DNA from: a virus
Length of the DNA: 29,000 nt
Virus record (IMG/VR): IMGVR_UViG_3300042544_000425
Location: 1-29,000 of that record
Direction: 5' to 3' (one strand)
The stretch's first letter is position 1; the number at the start of each line of letters is the position of its first letter. The notes beneath the pieces were generated by a model that saw only the letters and a list, made by a program, of their open reading frames with translations, ran no database searches and had not been told where the DNA came from. Both the position numbers and the translations under genes were made by a program. Positions 1 to 9,644 of this stretch are shown here, in pieces.

Positions 1-1
1 G

Positions 2-703
2 GATGTGTTTGATCGTGTTGTTCAATATGTCAGAGAAGTAAACGAAACAACAATTACTGCCGAAAATGCAATTACTGATTTTGGTAAGGTTCTACAAGAA
101 ACAATTTTCCTCCAAGATCCATACGCTGAAGATTTCTTTGATGAAAATTATGTTTCAGCAGATACTACTGAATTTGATTTTGGAAAAGTTCTTGCCGAAG
201 CGGCAACAACCACAGAATCACAAGCGTTTGTGATGAGTAAACCTCTGACAGATACGGCAACCAATTCAGATACATTCGCCAGAACGGTAGAGTATTATAG
301 AACGTTTACAGAATCTGTGATCACACATGAATATACCGCTGCTGGTATAGAACGTCCATCAGGCAATATTGGAGAGTTTGACGTAGATGAAGCGAATGCA
401 ACTGAAACTTCAACCAATCATCTATATAAATATTTGACTGATTCTGTTACGTCAACTGATACAATTGGTATAATTCCGTATCTGGTTAAAACTGACAATG
501 CAGGTGCGACTGAATTATTAATTGTTGCGAATGACTCTGCGACGATAGATTCTATTGCTGCTACTGAACAATCGCTTATAAATACACTTAAAGGACTATT
601 CGAAACAGTAACAGTCACTGAAGATGGTATTGTGAACACACAAGACTATGTTGATGGTGACTTCGGTTCGGACTATGTTGGTCAAGTAACATACTTTAAC
701 TAA
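2..703 (+). CDS. repetitive virion structural protein, 3' part
   Basis: This is the C-terminal part of a larger protein: the frame is open to the left edge, and the first start-like codon (GTG at 5) is probably internal. About 230 residues are visible. They are acidic and rich in Thr, Ser, Glu and Asp, with a loosely repeated pattern of the type 'T/E-S-x-T-x-x-D' between aromatic segments such as YYRTF and YLVKT. There is no signal peptide, membrane segment or catalytic motif. It lies directly upstream of a small structural gene and the gp8-like wedge gene. Similar repeats are common in large tail or baseplate-associated proteins of marine T4-like phages, so a tail/baseplate role is inferred from composition and position. 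I do not recognise a named family. Confidence 0.6.
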   Translation, partial: DVFDRVVQYVREVNETTITAENAITDFGKVLQETIFLQDPYAEDFFDENYVSADTTEFDFGKVLAEAATTTESQAFVMSKPLTDTATNSDTFARTVEYYRTFTESVITHEYTAAGIERPSGNIGEFDVDEANATETSTNHLYKYLTDSVTSTDTIGIIPYLVKTDNAGATELLIVANDSATIDSIAATEQSLINTLKGLFETVTVTEDGIVNTQDYVDGDFGSDYVGQVTYFN

Positions 704-719
704 GAAGAAGGTAAATCAA

Positions 720-1169
720 ATGAAACTAATCGAAAACGTAAAAGGTACTAAGGGCGAACTAAACATCGTTCTTCGTGATGAAGCAGGAAATGTTACACAA
801 AATGTAACTGTTCCTAACCTTGTTGTAAACACAGGTCTTGCTTATATTGCTTCGCGCATGAAGGACACCACTCTTGCTGCGATGACACACATGGCAGTCG
901 GCGAAGGTACAACAAACCCAGCAGCAGGCGACACCCAACTCGAAACACAACTTGGTTCGCGTGTTTCGCTCACGTCAACAACAGTCACTGCAAACGCAAT
1001 TGAATATGTCGCAACCTTTGGCGCAGGCGTAGGTACTGGTGCTGTTACTGAAGCAGGTATCTTCAATGCTTCTTCATCAGGCACAATGCTTTGCCGCACT
1101 GAATTCGCTGTTATTAACAAGGGTGCGTCAGACAGCATGACAATCACTTGGACGGTTACGATCTCGTAA
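720..1169 (+). CDS. small phage structural protein, unnamed family
   Basis: A 149-residue protein preceded by a good ribosome binding site (AAGAAGG, 8 bp before the ATG). The N-terminal third holds a charged segment, then 'VVNTGLAYIASRM'. The rest is Gly/Ala/Thr-rich beta-type sequence ending in 'MTITWTVTIS'. The pattern (an N-terminal 'NTGL..IA.RM', a central 'VGEGT', 'YVATFGAG..TGAVTEAGIF' and a hydrophobic beta-strand C-terminus) is one I associate with small tail-associated proteins of tailed phages. No enzyme motif is visible. It sits 16 bp after the repetitive structural gene and 6 bp before the gp8-like gene, so it is probably co-expressed with the baseplate module. The exact role is unknown. 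Confidence 0.65.
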   Translation: MKLIENVKGTKGELNIVLRDEAGNVTQNVTVPNLVVNTGLAYIASRMKDTTLAAMTHMAVGEGTTNPAAGDTQLETQLGSRVSLTSTTVTANAIEYVATFGAGVGTGAVTEAGIFNASSSGTMLCRTEFAVINKGASDSMTITWTVTIS

Positions 1170-1175
1170 TATAAA

Positions 1176-2813
1176 ATGGCACTTCTTTTACGATCAGCAG
1201 GTCGCACAGAAATAGCAAGAAGTCTTTATCGTGATATTACCAACGAGAACGATTTCTTCTATTTCTTTGTAGGCAGAACAACTGAGTGGGATGACGAAGA
1301 ATCACCTGAATTACCAGTTGATTCTTCACGCTATGCTAACACGTCAAGCAGAAACATGCTGTTCGTAAAGCGCATTGAGAAAAGCGATACAGTTCTCATG
1401 ATTCCTAGAATTAATTGGGCATCAGGAACAGTATATGATCAGTATGATGACAAATATGGCGAACTAGATGCTAATGGTGACGCATATGCTGCAAACAGTG
1501 GCGCTCTTTCGCTGAAAGATTCGCAGTTTTATGTTTTGACTGATGATGATCATGTCTATAAATGTATTTCCAATAACAATGGTGCTGATAGCACGATAAA
1601 ACCGTTAGGGACTTCAACGTCAGCAATCGAAACTGCTGATGGTTATATTTGGAAGTTTATGTTTAAGGTCGAGGCATCAGATAAAATTAAATTCTTGACA
1701 CCTGAATACATTCCAGTAAGAAAAATTGCAGGATCTGGTGATCCTGAATTCGATGTTAATGGTGAAATCGATACTATCACTCTCACCAATACTGGGTCTT
1801 CATATGAAACTGCACCGACTGTTAACATTAATGGCGATGGTATAGGCGCAAGCGCTACTGCTTCTGTATCAGGCGGTGAAGTTACTAACATATCTCTTAC
1901 TAACTCTGGATCTGGATATAGTTTTGCGTATATCACATTCTCTGGTGGTGGTGGTTCTGGTGCTGCAGCAAATGTTCAGTTGGGGTTCGCAGAATCTGGA
2001 ACTGCCCAAGAAGATGTTGAGAATGCAGCAATTCCAGGAACTGTAGACAGATTAGAAATTATTTCTGGCGGCATCGATTATGTTGATGGAGATGCAACAG
2101 TATCAATTATTGGTGATGGATCTGGCGCAGAAGCAATTTTGGATATTGATGGTGAAGATGGTTCTATTCTCTCAGTAACAATAACTAACCGAGGATCGGG
2201 GTATACATTCGCAGATGTTACCATTACTGGTGTCGAAGGATCTGGCGCAGAAATTATTGCGGTCATCTCACCGAGGGCAGGGCATGGTGCAAATGCCCAG
2301 AAAGAATTGTTTGCGACTAATGTTGGATTCTCAGTAAACCTTGTTAATGATAACGCAGATTTGTTTTTGAATAATGACTTTCGACAAATCGGAGTAATCA
2401 AAAATCCATTAGTTTTTGATAGTAACAATAATTTCCAATTATCTACAGGAACATGTTGCTTTGTAATTCAAGTTTTAGATCCACAGAACTATGCTTTGGA
2501 TGATGTGATAACAACTGATAGTGGTGGTAAGTTTATTGTAATACAAAAAGTTGATGCCGATAATGATGGTATAGATGAAAGTATCTATCTCTTACCGATA
2601 ATTCCTATTATTACTACATCAAGCGTATTAACTAATACCACGCAATCGATCCCAAATTTGGCAATAAATACTGATGTACCTGAGGATATAGAAGCACTAG
2701 CAGAACCAGAAATAGATAATACAACTGGTGAAATTATCTATCTGGATAATAGAGAATTTATCGTACGCCAACAAGACCAAGTAGAAAAAATTAGAGCAAT
2801 TTTAAAGTTTTAA
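1176..2813 (+). CDS. gp8: baseplate wedge protein, T4 gp8-like, with repeat insertion
   Basis: A 545-residue protein whose first ~180 residues follow the T4 gp8 plan. It has 'FYFFVGRTTEWDDE', then 'IPRINWASGTVYDQYD', 'FYVLTDDDHVYKCI' and 'ETADGYIWKFMFKV', matching gp8's W-S-rich start, 'PRRDW' and 'GDGYVWTYLFEI' stretches. In T4, gp8 is part of the baseplate wedge. T4 gp8 has 334 residues; the excess here is mostly residues ~193-370. That section carries about four copies of a ~35-40-residue Gly-rich beta unit ('TNxGSGY...VTI.G.G.GA.A'). After it the sequence returns to wedge-like 'FRQIGVIKNPL'. The ATG has little Shine-Dalgarno upstream, and it lies 6 bp after the previous stop, so coupling is likely. 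The gp8 assignment rests on motif similarity recalled from the family, not on an alignment. Confidence 0.72.
   Translation: MALLLRSAGRTEIARSLYRDITNENDFFYFFVGRTTEWDDEESPELPVDSSRYANTSSRNMLFVKRIEKSDTVLMIPRINWASGTVYDQYDDKYGELDANGDAYAANSGALSLKDSQFYVLTDDDHVYKCISNNNGADSTIKPLGTSTSAIETADGYIWKFMFKVEASDKIKFLTPEYIPVRKIAGSGDPEFDVNGEIDTITLTNTGSSYETAPTVNINGDGIGASATASVSGGEVTNISLTNSGSGYSFAYITFSGGGGSGAAANVQLGFAESGTAQEDVENAAIPGTVDRLEIISGGIDYVDGDATVSIIGDGSGAEAILDIDGEDGSILSVTITNRGSGYTFADVTITGVEGSGAEIIAVISPRAGHGANAQKELFATNVGFSVNLVNDNADLFLNNDFRQIGVIKNPLVFDSNNNFQLSTGTCCFVIQVLDPQNYALDDVITTDSGGKFIVIQKVDADNDGIDESIYLLPIIPIITTSSVLTNTTQSIPNLAINTDVPEDIEALAEPEIDNTTGEIIYLDNREFIVRQQDQVEKIRAILKF
1750..2290 (+). repeat. internal Gly-rich beta repeats in gp8-like protein
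   Basis: About four degenerate copies of a 35-40-residue unit run through residues ~193-370 of the gp8-like protein. Each has a 'VTNISLTNSGSGY'-type strand, then a 'VTISGGGGSGA'-type turn and an alternating Ala/Val strand. The same unit recurs in the C-terminal part of the giant neighbour at about 7840-8060, which suggests a mobile surface domain. Confidence 0.7.
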
Positions 2814-2827
2814 GAGAGAAATAAAAC

Positions 2828-5800
2828 ATGGCACTGAATTTAAATGTCTCACCGTATTATGATGATTCTTATGATCCATTGAATGGTGCGATTGTAAATA
2901 ACTACAATAGAATTCTCTTTAGACCTGGATATGCAGTCCAGGCAAGAGAACTCACTGCTCTGCAGACCATTCTGCAAGATCAGATTGGCAGATTCGGTGA
3001 CCACATTTTCAAGAATGGTTCAGTCGTTCAAGGATGCGAGTTTAAACTTGATTCTGACAGAGCATTTGTTAAAATCGCAGACACAGGCGCTGATAATACT
3101 ACACTAGCAGACTATATTGGTGACACTGTAACAGGCGGAACAACAGGAATTACTGCAGTAATCCTAGATGTAGCAACTGGTACTGAGGCAGAACAACCAA
3201 ATTTAAAAACAATTTATCTTCGTTATACTGGCGGTGATGGCGAATCTACCGCAGTCCACTTTGCTGGTGGTGAAACTCTCACAGTAGATTCTGCAGTGGC
3301 AGGTAGAGATGGGGACACATTTGTCGTAGATGACACATACGACGAAGCAGAACCAACTAACAGTTACTGGGGTCTTGGTTGTGCGCTTACTGTTGATGAT
3401 GGTATTTTGTTTATTGACGGGAAATTCATAACCCATGCAGCGCAAACAATCATACTTTCTAAATATTCCAACCTACCAACTGTAAAAGTTGGATTCCAGA
3501 TTGTGGAAAATACTGTTTCTTCGGAAGATGATCAATATCTTCAGGATCCTGCAGAAGGATCCTTCAACTTTGCTGCTCCTGGTGCAGACAGATACCAAGT
3601 TTTAACTGCACTTGTTGCATATGAACCAACTGACACAATTCCTTCTACGTTTAACCAATTGGTTGATATTATCAACGGTGAAATTCAAAGAACATATACC
3701 ACAAATATCTACGGCGAACTTGGCAAGAACATGGCAAGGCGCACGTATGATGAATCGGGTAACTATGCAGTAAGACAATTCCCTGTTTTGATCAAAGAAC
3801 ATCTCAACGTAGATGGTAATAATGGGTTGCGTCTGTTAAACGAAGACGATCCAGAACGTGGCGGCAGTAAAGATCTACTCGCAGTTGGTCTCGAAGCAGG
3901 TAAAGCATATGTTCGTGGGTTCGAACACGAGACTTTCCAAACAGAATACGTTGTTGTTCCAAAAGGAAACACAACTGTTTCGGTGCAAGAAGCACCAATT
4001 AGCACTGCTTATGGTAACTATATTCTGGTCGATGAATTCTGCGGTCTGTGGGATCTTAACGGCGGTGATCGTGTAAGTCTCCGTGGCACAGCGCAAAGTG
4101 CTATCAGTGATGGAACATTCTCTGCTGCATCTGCTCCAGGATCAGAAGTTGGTACTGCTCGCATAAGGCAAATTGTTTACGAATCAGGAACTCCTGGAAC
4201 TGCAGCAGCACAGTATAGATTATATCTCTATGACATTCAAATGTCAAGTGGTGATTTTAAAGACGTTAAGGGTATTTACTACAACGATGCAACTGCCGAT
4301 GGTCATGCTGATATTGTTCTTGACACAAATGGAAATGCGGTTCTCCAAGAAACCAGTTTCAATAGATCTCTATTCAGATTTCCATCAAGAGCAACAAAAA
4401 CCATTGCGCCGAATGATGTATTTGACAACTCATTTATCTATACCAAAGAATTTGACGGGGAGCTTAATGCCTCGGGGCAAGTTACAATCACACTAAGCGG
4501 TGGTGAAACCTTCCCATATGATTCGTTTACCTCAACAATCATCAAAAACAACTTTACTATGGTGATGAAGGTAGATGCTGCAATCGATGATACAGTAGAT
4601 GTTCCTCTTCCTGCAGGTATAGTGGTCGATCTTTCTTCTGCAGGATTTACAAAACCCAACTCTCAAACCATCACAATCGATATTCCAGGTGTTCTTGTTG
4701 CTGGGTCAAAGGCAGTAAAACTCTATGTAAACGTTCAAACTGCAAATGCAAACCCTATCGAAAAGATTCTTCGTGAAGACCGTTATGTAGTCATCAACAC
4801 AAATACTCACCCATCAACAAGTGGTGGTACGTATTCGCTTGGTCTCTCAGATGTCTATAGAATTAAGAATATTTACACGTTCGCGCACACTACTCTCGAT
4901 GCTGACATCGCAATTGCGATAGCCGCGAATAATGCAACGGATATTGCTTCTTCGTTCACTCTTGATACTGGTCAACGTGACAATGAATATCGTAACGCTA
5001 AAATCATCAAGAAACCATCTGCTCCATCTCTCGTGAATAAAAAACTTGTTGTCAAGTTAGATTACTACACTCACGATGGTGCCGCTGCAGATGGAACTTT
5101 CTTCACAGTGGATTCATATCCGATTGATGATACTGGTGTTGATGCTGCGACAATTAAAACCCAGGATATTCCTATTTACGTATCGCCAACAACTGGCGAA
5201 TCGTTCGATCTTCGCGACACACTAGATTTCCGTGTTCGATTAGTTGATACAGCATCAAATGCTACAGCGGTTGGTAGTGCTACAACAAATCCAACTGAAG
5301 GCACTTCTATTTCGGCGCCATCGATTGGTATCACAAACCCTGTCCCTACTGAACAATTCACAACGGATCTTGAGTATTATCTTGGTAGAACCGACAGACT
5401 GATTATCGACTCTGAGGGTATCTTCAGTTCTATCTACGGAACTCCTTCGCTCACACCGTTGACACCAGCAGAACCTGAAAATGCGATGTCGCTGGCAATC
5501 ATCAACATTCCTCCGTATCCATCACTTGCTCCGAATGTCGCTAAGAGCGTAAATCGCCCAGACTATGGTGTATCATTCCGCACCATCGACAATCGTCGAT
5601 ATACTATGCGCGATATTGGTGTCCTAGAGCAGCGTATCAATCGTCTTGAATACTATACTTCTCTTTCGTTGCTTGAAAAGGCAGCAAGCGATCTTTCGAT
5701 TACTGACGGTGCAGGTCTTGACAGATTTAAGAATGGTATTCTTGTTGATGCTTTTACTGGTCATAACGTAGGTAACGTTTTTGATTCTGCATATCATATC

Positions 5801-8800
5801 TCTATCGATCCATCGAAGAAAGAGATGCGCCCTTTCTTCTATCTAGAAAATATTGACCTTGCGTTTGATTATGCGAATTCAACTAATGTCTATAAAACAG
5901 GCGATCTAATCACTCTCCCGTATGTCAATATTGAAATGACATCCAACCCTTCTGCCTCAAAACCAAGAAATTGCGTCGGCGAATTACTATTCAATTACAT
6001 CGGAAATATGGAACTAGATCCACCAGTTGATAACTGGACGGATACCGCACAACAACCAGATGTTAGCGTAAACTTCGACGGAAACTATGATGCATGGGAA
6101 ACCATGACAGATGCTTGGGGAACTCAATGGGGTGACTGGCAAGACGTTGTAACTGGAAGAACTGCAGTTGGACAGTCATCAGAAACTGTAGCAGGTAATA
6201 CTACACTACGTGGTGATACGTTCTTGCAGCAACAGACACAAGTTGTTACAACGACAATTGAACAGCGTCAAACTCGTCAGGGTGTTTCGCTTTCAGTAAC
6301 CCCAGAAACACAGACTCAACGAACTGGTGCTCGAGTAACTAATACTTCGATCATTCCGTTCATGCGTTCGGTGTCTATCACATTCATCGCACAAAGATTG
6401 AAACCTAACACCAGAGTATATCCATTCTTTGATGGTGTTGGTGTTTATGAGCACTGTCGTCCATTAGATTTTGATCCTGCTACTGATATCAAACCAACAG
6501 ATCCTGCTGCATTTTCATCATATGCTGATGGTAATTACGGAGATCCACTGATCACCAATGCTCAAGGTGTCTGTGTTGGTCAATTTAGAATTCCAGCAGG
6601 AACCTTTAGAACAGGTGATAAGAACTTCCGTCTGTGCGATGATCAATTCAATCGTGATGCGTTCATAACCACTTCATCGACTAAAACTTGGTCTGCGAAT
6701 GGACTATCACAAAATGTCCAAGACACAGTTATTTCGACCAGAGTTGCTAATATAGAATTGAATACAACATCTGATTCCAGATCAGTATTTGAAACTCAAA
6801 GAGCGGAAAACAGAATTGCTGATAGAACAGTTGGTGTTGTTCAAACAACAGTAAATAATACGTTTACTACAGTCAACAATATCACAAACATCGATAACAC
6901 TGTTACCAACGTAACAAATATCAATAATACCAACGTTACAAATATTACTCAAGATCCAGTAATTATTGATCGCGGTCCAATTGTTCTTCCGCCGCCGCCG
7001 CCGCCACCTCCGCCTCCGCCACCAGGAGTTACGGATCCGCCGCCACCGCCACAACCACCAGTGCTTCCTCCTGTCGAGATCTTCGAACCAGAGGCACCGA
7101 CACCAAATCCATGTGAACCAGTAACAACCTGCTGGGAAGAACAGGAATTCCAAATTAGTGGTCTTGGTGGTTTCGGCGGACTTGCCGAAGGAAGTTTTGA
7201 AACAATAATCACGCCTGCAGGATGTGCCACTGTCAATCCTTGTGCGCCTGTAGTTCGTGGTAGAGATCCTATTGCGCAAACTTTCTATGTTGAAGGTATG
7301 CCATTTGGTTGTTACGTTACTAACCTTGACATTTACTTCAGAACTAAGTCTTCGAGTGCACCAATCACTCTGCAGATCCGTGAAGTTGTGAATGGTTATC
7401 CAGGTGACAGGGTAATTCCGTTTGGTGAAGTAACACTAAATCCTGGTGCTGTTAGTGTCAGTGAAAATGCTACGGCAGCAACTACTTTCGTATTCCCATC
7501 ACCAGTATACCTGCAAAATAACACAGAATACTGCTTTGTTCTTCTCCCTGCAGGTAACAATCCAGATTACAATATCTGGGTTTCGGAACTTGGTGAAAAC
7601 GAACTAGGGACTGAAAACAGAATTTCTGAGCAACCACATATTGGTGTTCTGTTTACTTCTGCAAATAACAGATCGTGGACAGCATGGCAGAAGGAAGATA
7701 TTAAGTTTACCCTTCGTCGCGCAGACTTCGCAATCAACACGGTTGGTTCTTTGGTAATGAAGAACATGGATGTAGACTTCCTGAAATTCGATTCATTCTA
7801 TGATGGTAATTTTGAAGCAGGTGACACTGTTCATGGGTTCTCATTCAATATCACAAATCCAGGAAGTGGATATACTTCTGGAACAATTAGGCATACTCTC
7901 TCAGGCGGTGGTGCAACAACCAATGGTGTCGTTGACGTCACAATCTCTGGCGGGGCAGTAACAGACGTAGTTGTTGTAGCACCAGGAGCAGGTTATACGA
8001 GTAATCCAACCCTGACGATTTCTAGTGGTTCTGGTTCAAGTGCAGCAGTTACTGTTACGCTTAACAGAGGATTTATTAAGCAATACGATTCGCTCTATAG
8101 TGTCGGTAAGATACTAGTGACTTCTGGTAAGTTTACTGCTGGTGACGTTGTCGGCAGTGGTCCAACATACGCAGAAATTACTGAAGTTGAAAACAAGCAG
8201 TTAAACGTGCTTGAAACTAACATGGGTTGTATTGATCATACTCCTGCAACAATTTCTTGGTCAGTTGCTCCTACTGCAACTGGTGCAAGTGCGGGGGGTG
8301 CATCCTTCGAAGGAATCAATTTCGGGCAAGAATATGAATTATCATACGAGGCACAAGTTTACTCATACTCAAACGAGCAAGCAGATCTCGACGGTGATAA
8401 ATCGCTTACGGTGAGAGCAGGATTGATGACTCAAACATCAACTGTTTCTCCAGTAATTGATACTAGAAAGTGTTCGATTATTGCTATTGCTAATGACATC
8501 AACAATGTCACTACAAATGAAGATGGAAACAATGGTTCTGCGGCGTCGAAGTATATCTCTCGTCGCGTAGTTCTTGATGATGGTCAAGACGCAGAAGATT
8601 TGAAGGTATATCTGAGCAACAAGATCCCAACTGGATGCGGTGTTCAAGTTTATGGTAGATTCCAAAACGCAACTGATGCATCAAACTTTGATGATCTTGA
8701 CTGGATTGAATTGGTTTTAACTAATTCACCTCTTGACAGCGCAGCAAAATCTGGGTTTGTTGAGTATGAGTACACAATTCCTACCGCAAATAAAAACGCT

Positions 8801-8938
8801 GGTGTCTTAGAATACACAGTGGGGGGTGCTACCTTTAGTGGGTATAAATCTTTTGCAGTTAAAGTTGTTCTAACATCGTCAAACAGTTCTGTCGTTCCTC
8901 GTGTGAGAGAACTAAGAGCAATCGCACTACAGGTATAA
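2828..8938 (+). CDS. giant virion/baseplate protein, DUF4815-type
   Basis: A 2036-residue protein, the largest in the window. Its N-terminus ('SPYYDDSYDP', 'NRILFRPGYAVQARELTALQ', 'FGDHIFKNGSVV') is the signature I associate with DUF4815, a family of large tail/baseplate-associated proteins in marine T4-like phages. Further landmarks: residues ~917-1010 hold 'RDIGVLEQRINRLEYYTSL'; ~1338-1385 is an Asn/Thr/Val stretch ('NNITNIDNTVTNVTNINN'); ~1387-1415 is a near-pure proline linker. Residues ~1480-1640 form a beta-rich domain ('DPIAQTFYV', 'IYFRTKSS', 'NNTEYCFVLLP'). Residues ~1671-1745 repeat the 'GSGY' beta unit of the gp8-like protein. No membrane segment or enzyme motif is visible. It probably forms a long peripheral baseplate or fibre component; which T4 protein it replaces cannot be decided from sequence. 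Confidence 0.75.
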   Translation: MALNLNVSPYYDDSYDPLNGAIVNNYNRILFRPGYAVQARELTALQTILQDQIGRFGDHIFKNGSVVQGCEFKLDSDRAFVKIADTGADNTTLADYIGDTVTGGTTGITAVILDVATGTEAEQPNLKTIYLRYTGGDGESTAVHFAGGETLTVDSAVAGRDGDTFVVDDTYDEAEPTNSYWGLGCALTVDDGILFIDGKFITHAAQTIILSKYSNLPTVKVGFQIVENTVSSEDDQYLQDPAEGSFNFAAPGADRYQVLTALVAYEPTDTIPSTFNQLVDIINGEIQRTYTTNIYGELGKNMARRTYDESGNYAVRQFPVLIKEHLNVDGNNGLRLLNEDDPERGGSKDLLAVGLEAGKAYVRGFEHETFQTEYVVVPKGNTTVSVQEAPISTAYGNYILVDEFCGLWDLNGGDRVSLRGTAQSAISDGTFSAASAPGSEVGTARIRQIVYESGTPGTAAAQYRLYLYDIQMSSGDFKDVKGIYYNDATADGHADIVLDTNGNAVLQETSFNRSLFRFPSRATKTIAPNDVFDNSFIYTKEFDGELNASGQVTITLSGGETFPYDSFTSTIIKNNFTMVMKVDAAIDDTVDVPLPAGIVVDLSSAGFTKPNSQTITIDIPGVLVAGSKAVKLYVNVQTANANPIEKILREDRYVVINTNTHPSTSGGTYSLGLSDVYRIKNIYTFAHTTLDADIAIAIAANNATDIASSFTLDTGQRDNEYRNAKIIKKPSAPSLVNKKLVVKLDYYTHDGAAADGTFFTVDSYPIDDTGVDAATIKTQDIPIYVSPTTGESFDLRDTLDFRVRLVDTASNATAVGSATTNPTEGTSISAPSIGITNPVPTEQFTTDLEYYLGRTDRLIIDSEGIFSSIYGTPSLTPLTPAEPENAMSLAIINIPPYPSLAPNVAKSVNRPDYGVSFRTIDNRRYTMRDIGVLEQRINRLEYYTSLSLLEKAASDLSITDGAGLDRFKNGILVDAFTGHNVGNVFDSAYHISIDPSKKEMRPFFYLENIDLAFDYANSTNVYKTGDLITLPYVNIEMTSNPSASKPRNCVGELLFNYIGNMELDPPVDNWTDTAQQPDVSVNFDGNYDAWETMTDAWGTQWGDWQDVVTGRTAVGQSSETVAGNTTLRGDTFLQQQTQVVTTTIEQRQTRQGVSLSVTPETQTQRTGARVTNTSIIPFMRSVSITFIAQRLKPNTRVYPFFDGVGVYEHCRPLDFDPATDIKPTDPAAFSSYADGNYGDPLITNAQGVCVGQFRIPAGTFRTGDKNFRLCDDQFNRDAFITTSSTKTWSANGLSQNVQDTVISTRVANIELNTTSDSRSVFETQRAENRIADRTVGVVQTTVNNTFTTVNNITNIDNTVTNVTNINNTNVTNITQDPVIIDRGPIVLPPPPPPPPPPPPGVTDPPPPPQPPVLPPVEIFEPEAPTPNPCEPVTTCWEEQEFQISGLGGFGGLAEGSFETIITPAGCATVNPCAPVVRGRDPIAQTFYVEGMPFGCYVTNLDIYFRTKSSSAPITLQIREVVNGYPGDRVIPFGEVTLNPGAVSVSENATAATTFVFPSPVYLQNNTEYCFVLLPAGNNPDYNIWVSELGENELGTENRISEQPHIGVLFTSANNRSWTAWQKEDIKFTLRRADFAINTVGSLVMKNMDVDFLKFDSFYDGNFEAGDTVHGFSFNITNPGSGYTSGTIRHTLSGGGATTNGVVDVTISGGAVTDVVVVAPGAGYTSNPTLTISSGSGSSAAVTVTLNRGFIKQYDSLYSVGKILVTSGKFTAGDVVGSGPTYAEITEVENKQLNVLETNMGCIDHTPATISWSVAPTATGASAGGASFEGINFGQEYELSYEAQVYSYSNEQADLDGDKSLTVRAGLMTQTSTVSPVIDTRKCSIIAIANDINNVTTNEDGNNGSAASKYISRRVVLDDGQDAEDLKVYLSNKIPTGCGVQVYGRFQNATDASNFDDLDWIELVLTNSPLDSAAKSGFVEYEYTIPTANKNAGVLEYTVGGATFSGYKSFAVKVVLTSSNSSVVPRVRELRAIALQV

Positions 8939-8939
8939 C

Positions 8940-9149
8940 ATGACAAGAATTAAACTAACTGATACTACAAAGTATGAACGTGACGGTCATTCGAAGGCAA
9001 TACTTTCGAATGACCTGCCTGCTCTAGCGGCATACAAGTCTCGTAAACAACATATGAAGCAAATCGAATCATATGGAGACGATATAAATAACCTTAAGAA
9101 TGAAATGATTGAGATTAAAAACTTACTAACACAAATACTACAGAAATAA
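8940..9149 (+). CDS. small coiled-coil protein
   Basis: A 69-residue protein starting 1 bp after the stop of the giant structural gene, so translation is probably coupled. Residues 1-35 are polar and basic ('KYERDGHSKAILSNDL', then 'YKSRKQHMKQ'). Residues ~38-69 form a clear heptad pattern with Ile/Leu at a/d positions ('INNLKNEMIEIKNLLTQIL'). Small proteins with this C-terminal coiled coil recur in marine T4-like phages between baseplate and fibre genes. An oligomerisation or assembly role is a reasonable guess, but the function is unknown. Confidence 0.7.
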   Translation: MTRIKLTDTTKYERDGHSKAILSNDLPALAAYKSRKQHMKQIESYGDDINNLKNEMIEIKNLLTQILQK

Positions 9150-9160
9150 GGATAAAAAGC

Positions 9161-9643
9161 ATGAGCACAATTACCCTTAGATCTGTAAAGGGGACTCCGC
9201 TGACAAATACTGAAGTTGATGATAACTTCAGAAATTTGAATGATGATAAGTATCAATCAGGTGCCAGTCCTTCCTTTGCAGATTTAGCACTTACTGGATC
9301 TCTTACCAAATCGGTAGCAGGTACAGTCTCAGCAGCAGGAACTACCCAAGGCGATGCGACTGCGCTGACAAAAACTCTTAACATGATCACAACAGCAACA
9401 GCAAATCAGGGCGTAAAACTTCCTACTGCTGCTGCAGGTTTGACCATCAAGATTATCAATACCACAGCAGTTACTATTGTTGTGTATCCAAATACCTCAG
9501 ATGTTATTGACGGTGGAACTGTCAACGTTGGTGTTAATCTATCACCATATTCATCTGTTGAATTGGTTGCACAAGATGCTGTAGATTGGTATCGTGTAAC
9601 TAATTTAATTGTCTATGACTCGAGTGGTAACAGGTTAAACTAA
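9161..9643 (+). CDS. small tail-fibre-type protein
   Basis: A 160-residue protein with RBS AAGGA about 12 bp before the ATG. The N-terminus 'ITLRSVKGTPLTNTEVDDNF' followed by 'RNLNDDKY' is a fibre-attachment-type segment frequent in marine phage fibres, where 'T..EVD.NF..LN' introduces a fibre shaft. The middle (residues ~70-140) is a Thr/Val/Ala-rich beta domain with 'VKLPTAAAGLTIKIINTT'. The last residues are 'IVYDSSGNRLN'. A closely similar tail, 'VYNAAGTLLN', ends the fibre gene at 23098-24468. It lies immediately upstream (1 bp) of the first repeat fibre. It is probably a short fibre or fibre-tip subunit. Confidence 0.65.
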   Translation: MSTITLRSVKGTPLTNTEVDDNFRNLNDDKYQSGASPSFADLALTGSLTKSVAGTVSAAGTTQGDATALTKTLNMITTATANQGVKLPTAAAGLTIKIINTTAVTIVVYPNTSDVIDGGTVNVGVNLSPYSSVELVAQDAVDWYRVTNLIVYDSSGNRLN

Positions 9644-9644
9644 A

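Noticed and set aside
425-584. Two further exact TATAAATA sites inside the first structural gene (425-432 and 577-584)
   Set aside because: Both are within coding sequence in an AT-rich region, where a few such matches are expected by chance. Neither is close to a gene start (136 bp or more from the ATG at 720).
6782-7279. Long minus-strand open frames opposite the proline run, rich in Arg/Trp or Gly
   Set aside because: They are shadows of the Pro codons of the giant protein, with low-complexity composition and no start context.
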